From Candidatus Babelota bacterium (GTDB lineage: Bacteria; Babelota; Babeliae; Babelales; Babelaceae), in contig JAMCTG010000005.1 of NCBI GenBank assembly GCA_023379005.1, forward strand, positions 434,001 to 498,000: a DNA stretch of 64,000 bases, in the 5' to 3' direction. Both the position numbers and the translations under genes were made by a program. Positions 33,027 to 41,529 of this stretch are shown here, in pieces (the first letter of the stretch is position 1; the number at the start of each line of letters is the position of its first letter). The notes beneath the pieces were generated by a model. It worked only from the letters and a program-made list of their open reading frames with translations. It did not search any database and was not told where the DNA came from.

Positions 33027-33878
33027 TTATCTATCTGAATCATTAGAATTTATAAATTTATCTTTGTTATTTGGTAAAAAATTTTCCTTGGAAATAATTT
33101 TTTTACTCACCTGTGTTTCTATGTCTTTACGAGTTCTACCCGCCACTGCCCCACCTAATTTTGCATCACTTCTTAACTTTTCAATTCCTTGAGAATTTTT
33201 CTGTTGAGTAATTTGTGTTGTTGTGGCTTCGGCAAGCATAGTAATAATAAGTTCAAGATCGGTCATATGATCTCGTAAATTTTCTCTTTCAAGACCTTTA
33301 ATTTGCTTATACTCATTAACTTTTAAGTTGAAAGCACCTTGCATAATATCATTGGTTAAAATTGCATAATCAACTGCTTTCTTAGCACCTCTATCGGCCC
33401 ATTCATCAGTTAAACTGTGACGAACAGATATTCCTCGCATTCTTTTATCAATCCAATTCTTATCATAACCCTTTTTTTCATAGAGATTTTTAGCTCTATT
33501 CATAGCTAATTCAGGATTTTCAATTTCTTCTACGCGTTCTTTACCAATCTTGGCTAGCCAAAGTTTAAATGGCTCTGCTTTAGGTGATGGAATAGATTGA
33601 ATTATACGAAAAATGCCTTCAGTATCAGCACAATCAGTTTCTCGCTGTTTTCCATCTGGAGCAGTTAATTTGAACTGTCGACAAATTGTCGACAGTTCAA
33701 CTTCTGCAGAGCTTTTTTCTCTAATTTTCATTTTATGCCAATAATCTCTTGGATTTTTACTACTTGTAAGAAAACCAATAATATCAATAACTGAAAACCA
33801 CCATTTTTCTTCTAAAAAAATTCTTCGTATTTGTTTGCCTTCAAAAATTGATATTTTGGTTAATTCACTGTGGGACAT
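33027..33878 (-). CDS. BRO-N / DinD-like protein (phage antirepressor family)
   Basis: 283 aa, no signal peptide. The N-terminal BRO domain (about 8-110) shows IFEGKQIRRIFLEEKWWFSVIDIIGFLTSSKNPRDYWHKMK and ends in SPKAEPFKLWLAKIGKERVEE. The second half carries the DinD-type block LYEKKGYDKNWIDKRMRGISVRHSLTDEWADRGAKKAVDYAILTNDI and a basic tail GGAVAGRTRKDIE. Such proteins occur in phages, mobile elements and chromosomes; DinD is induced by DNA damage and inhibits RecA filaments. There is no other phage gene nearby. A perfect 31-nt palindrome lies inside the gene. Conservation suggests selection, but the role is unknown. Confidence 0.83.
   Translation of the reverse strand: MSHSELTKISIFEGKQIRRIFLEEKWWFSVIDIIGFLTSSKNPRDYWHKMKIREKSSAEVELSTICRQFKLTAPDGKQRETDCADTEGIFRIIQSIPSPKAEPFKLWLAKIGKERVEEIENPELAMNRAKNLYEKKGYDKNWIDKRMRGISVRHSLTDEWADRGAKKAVDYAILTNDIMQGAFNLKVNEYKQIKGLERENLRDHMTDLELIITMLAEATTTQITQQKNSQGIEKLRSDAKLGGAVAGRTRKDIETQVSKKIISKENFLPNNKDKFINSNDSDR
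33670..33700. promoter_or_regulatory. perfect intragenic palindrome in the BRO/DinD-like gene
   Basis: Two 15-nt arms, TTGAACTGTCGACAA and TTGTCGACAGTTCAA, flank a single central base. The element lies inside the coding region and encodes STICRQFK-like residues. Perfect symmetry over 31 nt is unlikely by chance, so a protein-binding or structural role, perhaps autoregulation, is plausible. Confidence 0.6.
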
Positions 33879-33921
33879 GTTTAATAATCTCTGTATTCAA
33901 AAAAATTATAAATTATCGTCT

Positions 33922-36510
33922 TCATTTTCTAATCCAACTTTTGATTTTTTCAATTGCAGTTTTGTCCAGTTTCGGTCCGCCACCTTGAATATTTGTAGCA
34001 CTGCCGCCACCTTGAAGTTTTAAATTTTCTTTTAAGAATTTATTTAAATCTTGCAAGTTAACAATAGAACTATACATTGGAGAAACTGCCGAATAATAAA
34101 CTGATTTGTCTCCGGAATTGCTCATTAAGAAATAAAGACCAGGATTTACAGATAAAAGTTCTGTTGCAATATCTTTTAATTCAGGAATTGAATAATCTTC
34201 TAACAATAAAATTAGAGTTGGTACAGAACTAATGTTTTCAATTTGTTTTTGCCAAGTTTGTAGCTCAGCTTTCCACATTTTTTTGCGCAATTGGTTAACT
34301 TGAGTTTGCAATAATTTTAATTGTTCTTTTTGTTTTTCAACAAAATCTAGAACTTTATCTTGAGTCACTTTAAATTCTTGGCACAATGTTTTTACAATTG
34401 CAAAATCATTTTGGAAAAGTTCAACTGCTTTTGGTCCAGTCACTGCAACTATACGTCTTGTTCCTGCAGACAATGCGCCAATTTCAGTAATTTTAAATAC
34501 TCCAATATCACCAGTAGCTTTAACATGAGTACCACCACAAAGTTCTTTTGAAAAACCTGGAACTTCTACAACTCTTACACTTTCAGGATTATATTTTTCA
34601 CCAAAGAATGCTATAACACCCGAATCGACAGCTTTTTTATAAGTTGTTTCTTGAATTTTTGTTGGAATATTTTCCATTATTTTTCGGTTAACAATATCTT
34701 CAATCCGCTTAACTTGTTCTGCTGTCGGATTTTCGTGATATGTAAAATCGAAACGTAAATAATCTGGTGTTACTACTGAACCCGCTTGTTTTACAGTTTT
34801 TCCTAAAACATTAATTAATGCAGCTTGCAACAAGTGAGTAGCTGTGTGATTTTTCATTGTGTTAGCACGAAAATCTTTTTCTACAACTTGCTTAACTTTT
34901 TCACCTACTGCAAAATCTACCGGTGCAACAATTTTTACAGCAATGGATCCATCAATCTTTTTTAAATCTAATATTTTTGTTTTTTCGCCTTTTATTATTA
35001 CAAAACCTTGATCATTAATTTGCCCACCGCATTCAACATAAAACGGAGTTTTTTCAGGCACAATGAAACAAGTTTCACCTTTTTTGACTGCGCTAACAAC
35101 ATTATTTTCAACAATAATATTTTTTATTTTTGATTCTGTTTCTAGCTCTTCATAACCAGTAAATATTGTGGTTCCTTCAATTTTAACTGCTTGTTGTTCT
35201 GCTTCAATTTTTTTACCAGACTGCGAACGTTGTTTTTCCATTTCTTGTTCAAAGACATCTTTATCGACAGTAAATCCATTTTCTTGCGCAATTAGAATTG
35301 TAAGTTCTAATGGGAAACCATAAGTATCGTAAAGTTTAAAGGCTTGTGAGCCAGAAATAACTTTTTTAGCTGAGTTCTCAATAAAATATTTATTTAATAT
35401 TTCTTGGCCATGGATAAGATTTGTTGAGAATTTTTCAATCTCACTTTTCAATAATGATTTTATTAATTGTTTATTTGTTACAAGCTCAGGATAAATTGGT
35501 CCCATTTTTTCTATTAATGCATCAGCTACATCTGGAAAAATATTATTATCGCTAAGTTTTTGTGCAAACAATGCTGCGCGTCTTATGATTTTACGCAAGA
35601 CATAACCACGACCTTCATTTGACGGGCTGCAACCATCTGCGATTGCAAATGAAGAAGAACGGATATGATCAGCTATTACACGAAATGCTGCTTTTATTTC
35701 ATCATTGCTTGACTGATATTTTTTGCCTGAAAGTTGTTCAATTTTTTCTATAATTTCTTTAAATAAATCTGTATCAAAAACTGATTCTTTATTTTGAACA
35801 ACAGAGCATAATCTTTCTAGACCCATACCGGTGTCTACGCCTGTTTGTTTTAGTGGAACAAAGCTACCATCTGGTTGACGGTCAAACTGCATGAAAACTA
35901 AATTCCAAATTTCTAAGAACCTATCGCAGTGGCAGCCAGGAGCACATGCTTTACTATTACAGCCAAAATCTGAACCGCGATCTATATAAATTTCTGAGCA
36001 TGGCCCACAAGGACCAGTATCACCCATTTGCCAAAAGTTGTCTGCTTCTCCTAATCTGACAATTCTGCCAGTAGGAAGACCTATTTCTTTATTCCAAATT
36101 TCATAAGCTTCGTTATCATCTTTGTAGACAGAAGCATAAAGTTTATTTTTATCTAACCCTGCATGTTCCGTTAGAAATTCCCATGCAAATTTGATAGCAT
36201 CTTTTTTAAAATAATCGCCAAACGAGAAATTACCCATCATTTCAAAAAAAGTAAGGTGGCGTTTGGTAAAACCTACATTGTCTAAATCGTTATGTTTTCC
36301 GCCTGCGCGTATGCATTTTTGAATAGATACAGCTCTTTTATAACTGCGATTTTCTTTACCCAAAAAAACATCTTTGAATTGATTCATGCCAGCATTTGCA
36401 AATAATAGGGTAGGATCTTGGGCTGGGATTAATGACGAGCTTGAGACTTTTTCATGTCCATTTTTGACAAAATAATCGAAAAATTTCTTGCGAAGATCAA
36501 GGGAATTCAT
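33922..36510 (-). CDS. alaS: alanyl-tRNA synthetase
   Basis: 862 aa, full length. The N-terminus MNSLDLRKKFFDYFVKNGHEKVSSSSLIPAQDPTLLFANAGMNQFKDVFLG is diagnostic, as are RHLTFFEMMGNFSFGDYFK, the aminoacylation-site region DTGPCGPCSEIYID, and the editing/zinc site NHTATHLLQ and CGGTHVKATGDIG. The C-terminal C-Ala domain ends with GGGSATNIQGGGPKLDKTAIEKI. It charges tRNA-Ala, including the tmRNA found at 54259. Spacing from the BRO-like gene is 43 nt. The start is well supported by the conserved N-terminus. Confidence 0.98.
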   Translation of the reverse strand: MNSLDLRKKFFDYFVKNGHEKVSSSSLIPAQDPTLLFANAGMNQFKDVFLGKENRSYKRAVSIQKCIRAGGKHNDLDNVGFTKRHLTFFEMMGNFSFGDYFKKDAIKFAWEFLTEHAGLDKNKLYASVYKDDNEAYEIWNKEIGLPTGRIVRLGEADNFWQMGDTGPCGPCSEIYIDRGSDFGCNSKACAPGCHCDRFLEIWNLVFMQFDRQPDGSFVPLKQTGVDTGMGLERLCSVVQNKESVFDTDLFKEIIEKIEQLSGKKYQSSNDEIKAAFRVIADHIRSSSFAIADGCSPSNEGRGYVLRKIIRRAALFAQKLSDNNIFPDVADALIEKMGPIYPELVTNKQLIKSLLKSEIEKFSTNLIHGQEILNKYFIENSAKKVISGSQAFKLYDTYGFPLELTILIAQENGFTVDKDVFEQEMEKQRSQSGKKIEAEQQAVKIEGTTIFTGYEELETESKIKNIIVENNVVSAVKKGETCFIVPEKTPFYVECGGQINDQGFVIIKGEKTKILDLKKIDGSIAVKIVAPVDFAVGEKVKQVVEKDFRANTMKNHTATHLLQAALINVLGKTVKQAGSVVTPDYLRFDFTYHENPTAEQVKRIEDIVNRKIMENIPTKIQETTYKKAVDSGVIAFFGEKYNPESVRVVEVPGFSKELCGGTHVKATGDIGVFKITEIGALSAGTRRIVAVTGPKAVELFQNDFAIVKTLCQEFKVTQDKVLDFVEKQKEQLKLLQTQVNQLRKKMWKAELQTWQKQIENISSVPTLILLLEDYSIPELKDIATELLSVNPGLYFLMSNSGDKSVYYSAVSPMYSSIVNLQDLNKFLKENLKLQGGGSATNIQGGGPKLDKTAIEKIKSWIRK

Positions 36511-36617
36511 AGTTATTAGGCCTGTTTTTTAATTTATTATTAATTTTAATAATATCGTAGATATATTAATTTAACAATATGCAATAAAACTATTGCTTGG
36601 CCAGAATTTTTAGAGCC

Positions 36618-37001
36618 TTATTTTTTTTGTGCTTCTCTTAATATTTTAACAATATCTGTATGGCCATTTTCTTTAGCATAATCCAATGCAGTCAAACCAA
36701 TATAATTTTTTTTATAAACATTTGCTCCAGCTTTAATGAGAATTCTGACTATATCTTTAAGACCATTTTTACTTGCCACCATTAGAGCGGTTTCCCCAAA
36801 TATATTTTTTGCATCAACAGGTACTGTAAAAAGCACAAATTCTACTTTACCCTTGTCTTTTGTTAAAACAGCATTTATAAGTTTATTAGCTAAAATTCCT
36901 TCTTCTTTTTGTTCTGGAGTTTCCTTGGTTTCAGGTTCTTCCATACCAAATAAATTAGCCGTACTCATAAAAGCTATTAATAAAAATAATTTCTTATACA
37001 T
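36618..37001 (-). CDS. small exported ankyrin-repeat protein (2-3 repeats)
   Basis: 127 aa with signal peptide MYKKLFLLIAFMSTANLFGM. A Glu-rich linker (EEPETKETPEQKEEG) is followed by ankyrin units: FGETALMVASKNGLKDIVRILIKAGANVYKK and IGLTALDYAKENGHTDIVKILREA. The last repeat ends the protein, so this is a minimal ankyrin protein. Its upstream region contains motif O3 at -59 and the gene is divergent from bcp. As with the other ankyrin genes, the product should leave the cytoplasm and bind a protein partner, possibly in a host. Confidence 0.85.
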   Translation of the reverse strand: MYKKLFLLIAFMSTANLFGMEEPETKETPEQKEEGILANKLINAVLTKDKGKVEFVLFTVPVDAKNIFGETALMVASKNGLKDIVRILIKAGANVYKKNYIGLTALDYAKENGHTDIVKILREAQKK

Positions 37002-37059
37002 TATAAACTCCTCAATTATACATACTTATATCTATTACAATAATAGCAATTCTATTGCT

Positions 37060-37073
37060 TATTTGTAAATAGA
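37060..37073 (-). promoter_or_regulatory. palindromic motif upstream of the small ankyrin gene (O3)
   Basis: The gene-strand sequence CTATTTACAAATAA, with its near edge 59 nt from the ATG at 37001, differs from O2 only at the final base. It lies within the bcp/ankyrin divergent region and is followed by a TGTAAT-type -10 after 19 nt. Confidence 0.5.
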
Positions 37074-37102
37074 TTTGGTATTTTAATTATTAAGGAGAAA
37101 AT

Positions 37103-37540
37103 ATGTTGAAAAAAGGCCAGAAAGCCCCGAATTTTAAGCTTAAAAATGATGAAGGCAAAGAGAAATCTTTATCAGATTATAAGGGTAAAAAGGTAATTTT
37201 ATATTTTTATCCTAAAGACGATACTGCCTATTGCACCAAAGAAGCTTGTAACTTTAGAGACAAATTAGAAGAATTTAAAGAAAATGGGGCACAAATTATA
37301 GGCGTAAGCTATGACACTCCTGAAGATCATCAAAAGTTTAAAGAAAAATATAGGCTAAATTATGAGCTGTTAAGTGACGTCAATAAAGATGCTGCTGTTG
37401 CTTATGGTGCTTATGATCACCAAAATCCTGATTTACCAAAAAGAATAACTTATCTTATTGATGAAGAAGGCGATATTGTAAATACTTTTGGAAATGTTGA
37501 CGTTATAAATCATGCTGATGAAATTTTAAAAATTCTGTAA
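37103..37540 (+). CDS. bcp: thiol peroxidase of the Bcp/PrxQ type
   Basis: 145 aa. The motif FYPKDDTAYCTKEACNFRDKLEEF (about 33-56) holds the peroxidatic Cys42 and the resolving Cys47, five residues later, as in most Bcp proteins. The common TPGC is changed to TAYC. YELLSDVNKDAAVAYGAY and RITYLIDEEGDI complete the fold. It reduces hydroperoxides with electrons from thioredoxin. Good SD (AAGGAG). The reductant could come from the membrane-anchored thioredoxin-type fusion at 41530 only if both face the same compartment, which is unlikely. Confidence 0.92.
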   Translation: MLKKGQKAPNFKLKNDEGKEKSLSDYKGKKVILYFYPKDDTAYCTKEACNFRDKLEEFKENGAQIIGVSYDTPEDHQKFKEKYRLNYELLSDVNKDAAVAYGAYDHQNPDLPKRITYLIDEEGDIVNTFGNVDVINHADEILKIL

Positions 37541-37590
37541 CTTAAATATCTTATTTTACATAGTTAATATTTATATCAAATATTTTTAAT

Positions 37591-37905
37591 AAGATATTTT
37601 GCGTGCCCAAAATATCTTAAACAAAAGGGCACCAACATGCTGTTGGATCGCTTGCTCGTTTAATTCGCAGCCATTCGCCTTGCGGCTTCCGACTTCGCTA
37701 AATCTAATTCAAATTTTTATATAATGACAGACAGCTACGACGGACAGGCAGGCGCTCAGAAAACTACCGGAATTTATTCATATAGTTTTGAGTGTATGAA
37801 AACCCGAAACCAAAGGTTTTGTGGTTTGAGTTGCAAAACGTTAATGGGATGCAAGGGAAAGTTGCCGCCTTTTAGTTAAGGTATTTTGGGCGAGCAAAAT
37901 ACCTT
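37591..37905. ncRNA. 315-bp non-coding element with inverted hairpin ends (MITE-like or structured RNA)
   Basis: The 414-nt gap between bcp and the clostripain-like gene holds one element. At its left end AAGATATTTTG and CAAAATATCTT form an 11-bp stem (37591-37618). At its right end AAGGTATTTTG and CAAAATACCTT form the matching stem (37878-37905). The right end read in reverse complement matches the left (AAG-R-TATTTTGC..GCCCAAAATA-Y-CTT) and similarity extends into about 15 more nt. The interior is less AT-rich and contains further small stems (CCAACA/TGTTGG) and a partial R3 repeat. I see no ORF. It could be a non-autonomous mobile element or a stable RNA; I found no RNase P or SRP RNA motif. 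Confidence 0.55.
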
Positions 37906-37954
37906 AGAAAAGAAAAAACTTGGTGACGATCAAAGATTATCGAAAGAAATTAAT

Positions 37955-39136
37955 TTAAATTTTATGTGAATTAAGTAAATTTAAAAAACTTATCCATAAA
38001 CTTTCTTTCGCAAAATTACAATCCAGATATGAATTGTCGAAATATTTAGAAGGTGCATAAATAGAAATTCCATTAGCTTGAATTATTTTTTTTCCCGCAA
38101 CATTCACAATTACAAATTGTTGTAGATCAGAAATTGTAGCATCGATTAAATTTATTATTTTTAAAAACTGATCTTTAAAAGAATTCTGAAATTTAAATTT
38201 CATTCTTTCTAAAAAATTAATTAAATCTATATAATCTTGATGCAAACAAAAACCTAAACTTTCGTTTCTAGCACTTTCAATTAATGGTTCGATAAGTATT
38301 TTTTCTTGATTCCAAAGAAAAATAATTTCTTGGCAAACTCTATCAAGATTTTTTTTTACCATATTTATAAATTCTAATTTTAAAGCAGAAATAGTAAAAA
38401 CCCCAGATGCATTTATTTCATAATATTTTTTATACGCGTCAACTATAATTTTTGCAAAATCTTCTGGTTTTGTATCAAACTTTAAATCTTGTGCAATTTT
38501 TGCATAATCCCATCCATCTTTTAATTCACAATTTTGTGAACCGACATAACATTGAGCATATTCTGAAATTTCAAAAACAATTTCCATCATTGAGCCCATG
38601 CAAAGATCCATTCCCAAAATATCGAGTTTTTTATTTAAAAAAATTGAAATTTCTTTTAATGCATTACTAAGCTGTTTAACATTCATGACATTATTATGAT
38701 AATTATCTATCAGCATTCCTTTATGATCTCTTCTACATTCCAGAATCTGCTTTTCTAATTCCCATTTATCATTATTTTTTTTGGGATTCAAAATTCCAAA
38801 ACCATGATCCCACAAAATTATTGCATATTTTTCTGCAGATTTATAATTTGCACTCCATTTAAAAAAATCAATTATGTTTTGATCTGTTTTTTCAGTCAAT
38901 TCAACTTTCTGAATTTGAATAATTTTATTTTTTTGATTATATAGATGGTGGGCATAATTTCCTTGAGCATGTAATTGAACTAAGAAATTAATTTCTTCAT
39001 TTGGTCCTGACGATGCTAAATCATTTAAATTTTTAAGAGCCGCATCATGCAAACTATAAGATGCTTCCATGTAAATTGAAATATTCCAAGAAGCACAAAT
39101 TTGTGAAAAGAAAAGAAAGATTATGATTATAATCAT
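37955..39136 (-). CDS. exported clostripain-like cysteine protease (peptidase C11 family)
   Basis: 393 aa. The N-terminus is hydrophobic (MIIIIIFLFFSQICA) and serves as a signal peptide although it lacks the usual Lys/Arg. Family marks are WNISIYMEASYSL, the catalytic His111 in IILWDHGFG, and the catalytic Cys179 in LDILGMDLCMGSMMEI, then YVGSQNCELKDGWDY. C11 proteases cut after basic residues and often mature by self-cleavage. The GSQ-x-x-x-x-x-GW block is normal. Translation is coupled to the tiny ORF upstream (ATGA). An exported endopeptidase could act on host or envelope proteins; target unknown. Confidence 0.85.
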   Translation of the reverse strand: MIIIIIFLFFSQICASWNISIYMEASYSLHDAALKNLNDLASSGPNEEINFLVQLHAQGNYAHHLYNQKNKIIQIQKVELTEKTDQNIIDFFKWSANYKSAEKYAIILWDHGFGILNPKKNNDKWELEKQILECRRDHKGMLIDNYHNNVMNVKQLSNALKEISIFLNKKLDILGMDLCMGSMMEIVFEISEYAQCYVGSQNCELKDGWDYAKIAQDLKFDTKPEDFAKIIVDAYKKYYEINASGVFTISALKLEFINMVKKNLDRVCQEIIFLWNQEKILIEPLIESARNESLGFCLHQDYIDLINFLERMKFKFQNSFKDQFLKIINLIDATISDLQQFVIVNVAGKKIIQANGISIYAPSKYFDNSYLDCNFAKESLWISFLNLLNSHKI

Positions 39137-39204
39137 AACTTTTCAAAAGTAGTTTTGAGTTTTTTATAAATTTCTTCCAAATCAAAAGAAATTTTCTTAA
39201 GCAT
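39133..39204 (-). CDS. 23-codon ORF translationally coupled on both sides
   Basis: The minus strand encodes MLKKISFDLEEIYKKLKTTF followed by EKL and a stop. The ATG overlaps the stop of the HAD gene (TAATG) and the stop overlaps the start of the protease gene (ATGA). An SD-like AAAGGA sits 7 nt before the start, inside the HAD gene end. The peptide is an amphipathic, basic helix. It may be a real micropeptide or merely a translational bridge that brings ribosomes to the protease start, which lacks an SD. Confidence 0.5.
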   Translation of the reverse strand: MLKKISFDLEEIYKKLKTTFEKL

Positions 39205-39845
39205 TACATTTCCTTTAAAATTTTTAAAACATCTTCAGGATTTTTTGCTAAATGATCAGGGTTATGTTGTATCAATTTTTCATATTTTTCATATCCCCAA
39301 CAGACTGAAATAATTTTTACATTACTTTTTCTTGCAGCTTCTATATCAGAAACTTCATCACCTATATATATTGCATTTTGACTATCGACACCATGTTTTT
39401 TAAGAAATTTATCTATAAGATGATTTTTGCCAAATAGGTACGAAAAGAAATTTCCACCATCTATATAATCAAAAAAATTAATTTCATTAATTGTTAAAAA
39501 TTTGTCAACAATCGTTTTTGAATTATTTGTTATAATAGCTAGTATAAATCCATTTTTTTTTAAAGTGATTAATAATTCTTTAATTCCATCAAATAGCGAA
39601 ACTTTATCAATATCTTTTTCTATTTCTTTTCTTATTGAATAAATAAAAAATGGCCACTTATAAATTGGCAAGTTAATTTGCTTTAAAAGCTTTCGTATAT
39701 CTGAGTGGCGCAATTTTGGAACATCTTCTGCTGTAATTTTTTTTATGCGATAAAAAGTTGTAATTTCATTTATTGTTTCCAAAACAACTTTCATTGTGTC
39801 AGCTATCGTGCCATCAAAATCAAAAATCAAAATTGGTTTTTGCAT
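39204..39845 (-). CDS. HAD-family phosphatase (phosphoglycolate-phosphatase-like)
   Basis: 213 aa. Motif I is LIFDFDGTIADTMKVVLE (about 5-22), motif II AIITNNSKT, motif III as a Lys in the KNHLIDKFLK region, and motif IV AIYIGDEVSDIEAARKSNVKIISVCWGY. This layout matches the Gph/PGP subfamily of small-molecule phosphatases, with an alpha-helical cap at about 20-85. The substrate could be 2-phosphoglycolate or a nucleotide. It is the first gene of a tight run with the 23-codon ORF and the protease; that link is by overlap only. Confidence 0.83.
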   Translation of the reverse strand: MQKPILIFDFDGTIADTMKVVLETINEITTFYRIKKITAEDVPKLRHSDIRKLLKQINLPIYKWPFFIYSIRKEIEKDIDKVSLFDGIKELLITLKKNGFILAIITNNSKTIVDKFLTINEINFFDYIDGGNFFSYLFGKNHLIDKFLKKHGVDSQNAIYIGDEVSDIEAARKSNVKIISVCWGYEKYEKLIQHNPDHLAKNPEDVLKILKEM

Positions 39846-39903
39846 AACAACTCATATATTTTTATTCTTAATTCTACTGTAGCGCTATTCTACTTATTTA
39901 TAA

Positions 39904-41367
39904 TTAAATATTTCTCTTCTTGGCGTAGTAGAATATCCAAAACCAGAAATAAAGAGCAAGAATAATAATTAAAGATTCAATTGGCAAACGAAGACGTGCA
40001 TAGCCAAACCCGCCTGTGGGTGCAATTGTTGCACCGATAATAAAGCCTGTTTTTAAAAATAAAATTGCTGAATTAATTAAAGCAGATTTTCTTACATGAT
40101 GATTAAATATTGGTAATATTAAGAAATAAAAAATACCTAAGAAAATTCCCAGCCAGACAAATATATAAAAAATAAATTCGATCCATGAAATAAGTCTTGC
40201 CCAAATTGGTATTTTTTCTTTATACAAACATTCTGCAAATTTCTCGGACAAATATTCAATCATTGGGTCAAATTTGTAACAATTTTTTGCAAGCGCAACT
40301 AATTGACTTGAATATAAGTCAAAGGTTGTTTTAAAAACTTCTGTTATCCAATCTTTTAAGAAAATAAAAGGATGCACCTTTATTATCGACATTGCTGCAG
40401 GCAAACATGCCAATTGTGGGCAAACTACATAAGGTGAATTTTCTTGTTTTAATTTTACCATTTCTTGCCAAGTATATTGGCCACCAAGCTGAGTAACAAT
40501 TTTATGGCTCTCCTGCAATGGCAAATTATAAACTTTAGAATGTATTTTGGGCGCACTAAAACATGTCAAGTAAGTACCTATAACTGGCCAATAAAAAAAC
40601 TTTCCAGTCCAACAATAATTTCTAACACACCAAGGGAAAAGCGTTGCAAAAAAAATTATAAAAAATAAAAATGATGATGCAAATTTTTTTGGCCATGTTG
40701 CATGCGCAAATAAAATCATAACTGTTGAAACAAGTGCAATTGTTTGACCCATTGGTCGCACCCAAGTATAAGTTCCTAAAAATAATGCCGCAAAAATAAG
40801 ATATAAAAAATTTATTTTTCGTTTTTTTATTTCCCCTTCAATACTAAATGCTGAATAAAAAAAAATTAAAAAAGCAGTAAAAATTAAAGCACCTAAAGCA
40901 TCGGTCAATAAATAAGTACTCGCTAAAATATATCCGATATGAAAGGAACTTATCCATGCCGCTAACCAAGCAATCTGTAAACTAGAAGTTAAAATTAATG
41001 CTAAATAAAAAATTAAAATTGGTAAAAATGAACATAAAAAAATTTGTATCCAAATTGATGCTTTTTGAGCGGAGCTATTTGCTGAAAAATCTGTATTAGT
41101 TATTCCAAAAAATTTATAAAACATAGATAAATAAGTGGGATAACCTGGAGTTCTCCAAAAAATTGGTTGATAACCATATTGAGTTGGTAAAGACATTCCA
41201 TGGCCTAAGGATATGCATAATGCACCATTGTGATAATCCATACTATCAGCTTGATGATAACGTTCCTCATGCTGAATATAAAAATAAAATGTAAATGCAC
41301 GAAGTAAAAAAGTTATTAAAAAAAGAATAAAAAAATTTTTAAAACTTGGTTTAAAATTAAGTTTCAT
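39904..41367 (-). CDS. multi-pass membrane glycosyltransferase (GT-C fold, ArnT/PMT-like)
   Basis: 487 aa with about 11-12 membrane helices. The first extracytoplasmic loop contains QADSMDYHNGALCISLGHGM, the acidic loop expected in GT-C enzymes of the ArnT/GT39/GT83 type, followed by PIFWRTPGYPTYLSMFYKFFG. A long soluble segment (about 250-380) sits between the later helices. Such enzymes transfer sugars from polyprenyl-phosphate carriers to lipids or proteins outside the membrane; the GT2 domain at 6911 could supply the carrier sugar. SD AAGGAGAG is strong. Family is likely; substrate unknown. Confidence 0.75.
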   Translation of the reverse strand: MKLNFKPSFKNFFILFLITFLLRAFTFYFYIQHEERYHQADSMDYHNGALCISLGHGMSLPTQYGYQPIFWRTPGYPTYLSMFYKFFGITNTDFSANSSAQKASIWIQIFLCSFLPILIFYLALILTSSLQIAWLAAWISSFHIGYILASTYLLTDALGALIFTAFLIFFYSAFSIEGEIKKRKINFLYLIFAALFLGTYTWVRPMGQTIALVSTVMILFAHATWPKKFASSFLFFIIFFATLFPWCVRNYCWTGKFFYWPVIGTYLTCFSAPKIHSKVYNLPLQESHKIVTQLGGQYTWQEMVKLKQENSPYVVCPQLACLPAAMSIIKVHPFIFLKDWITEVFKTTFDLYSSQLVALAKNCYKFDPMIEYLSEKFAECLYKEKIPIWARLISWIEFIFYIFVWLGIFLGIFYFLILPIFNHHVRKSALINSAILFLKTGFIIGATIAPTGGFGYARLRLPIESLIIILALYFWFWIFYYAKKRNI

Positions 41368-41440
41368 TACGTCTCTCCTTAAGGATGATTGTACAATTTA
41401 ATTTATAAGATTAAAGAAGTAAAATTCTAATTTAAAATCA

Positions 41441-41476
41441 TCTCGAGTGAAATTGCGCAGCAATTTTGTATCGAGA
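41441..41476. repeat. dispersed palindromic repeat, family R2
   Basis: Outer arms TCTCGA/TCGAGA and inner arms AAATTGC/GCAATTT around GCA form a perfect nested palindrome. A second, inverted copy lies at 61471-61500. It is upstream of the thioredoxin reductase fusion gene, before its SD. Confidence 0.6.
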
Positions 41477-41529
41477 GATTGACTAATTCCAATCCCACTT
41501 TTAAAATCGTAAAAAAGGAGCAGTCATTT

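Noticed and set aside
33027-33878. Remnant of an integrated prophage
   Set aside because: BRO/DinD-type genes can be viral, but no integrase, capsid, terminase or att-like repeats are nearby.
37591-37905. Possible RNase P RNA or SRP RNA in the non-coding gap
   Set aside because: I looked on both strands for the RNase P GAGGAAAGTCC-type core and ACAGAA motif and for the SRP GGAAGCAG tetraloop region and did not find them.
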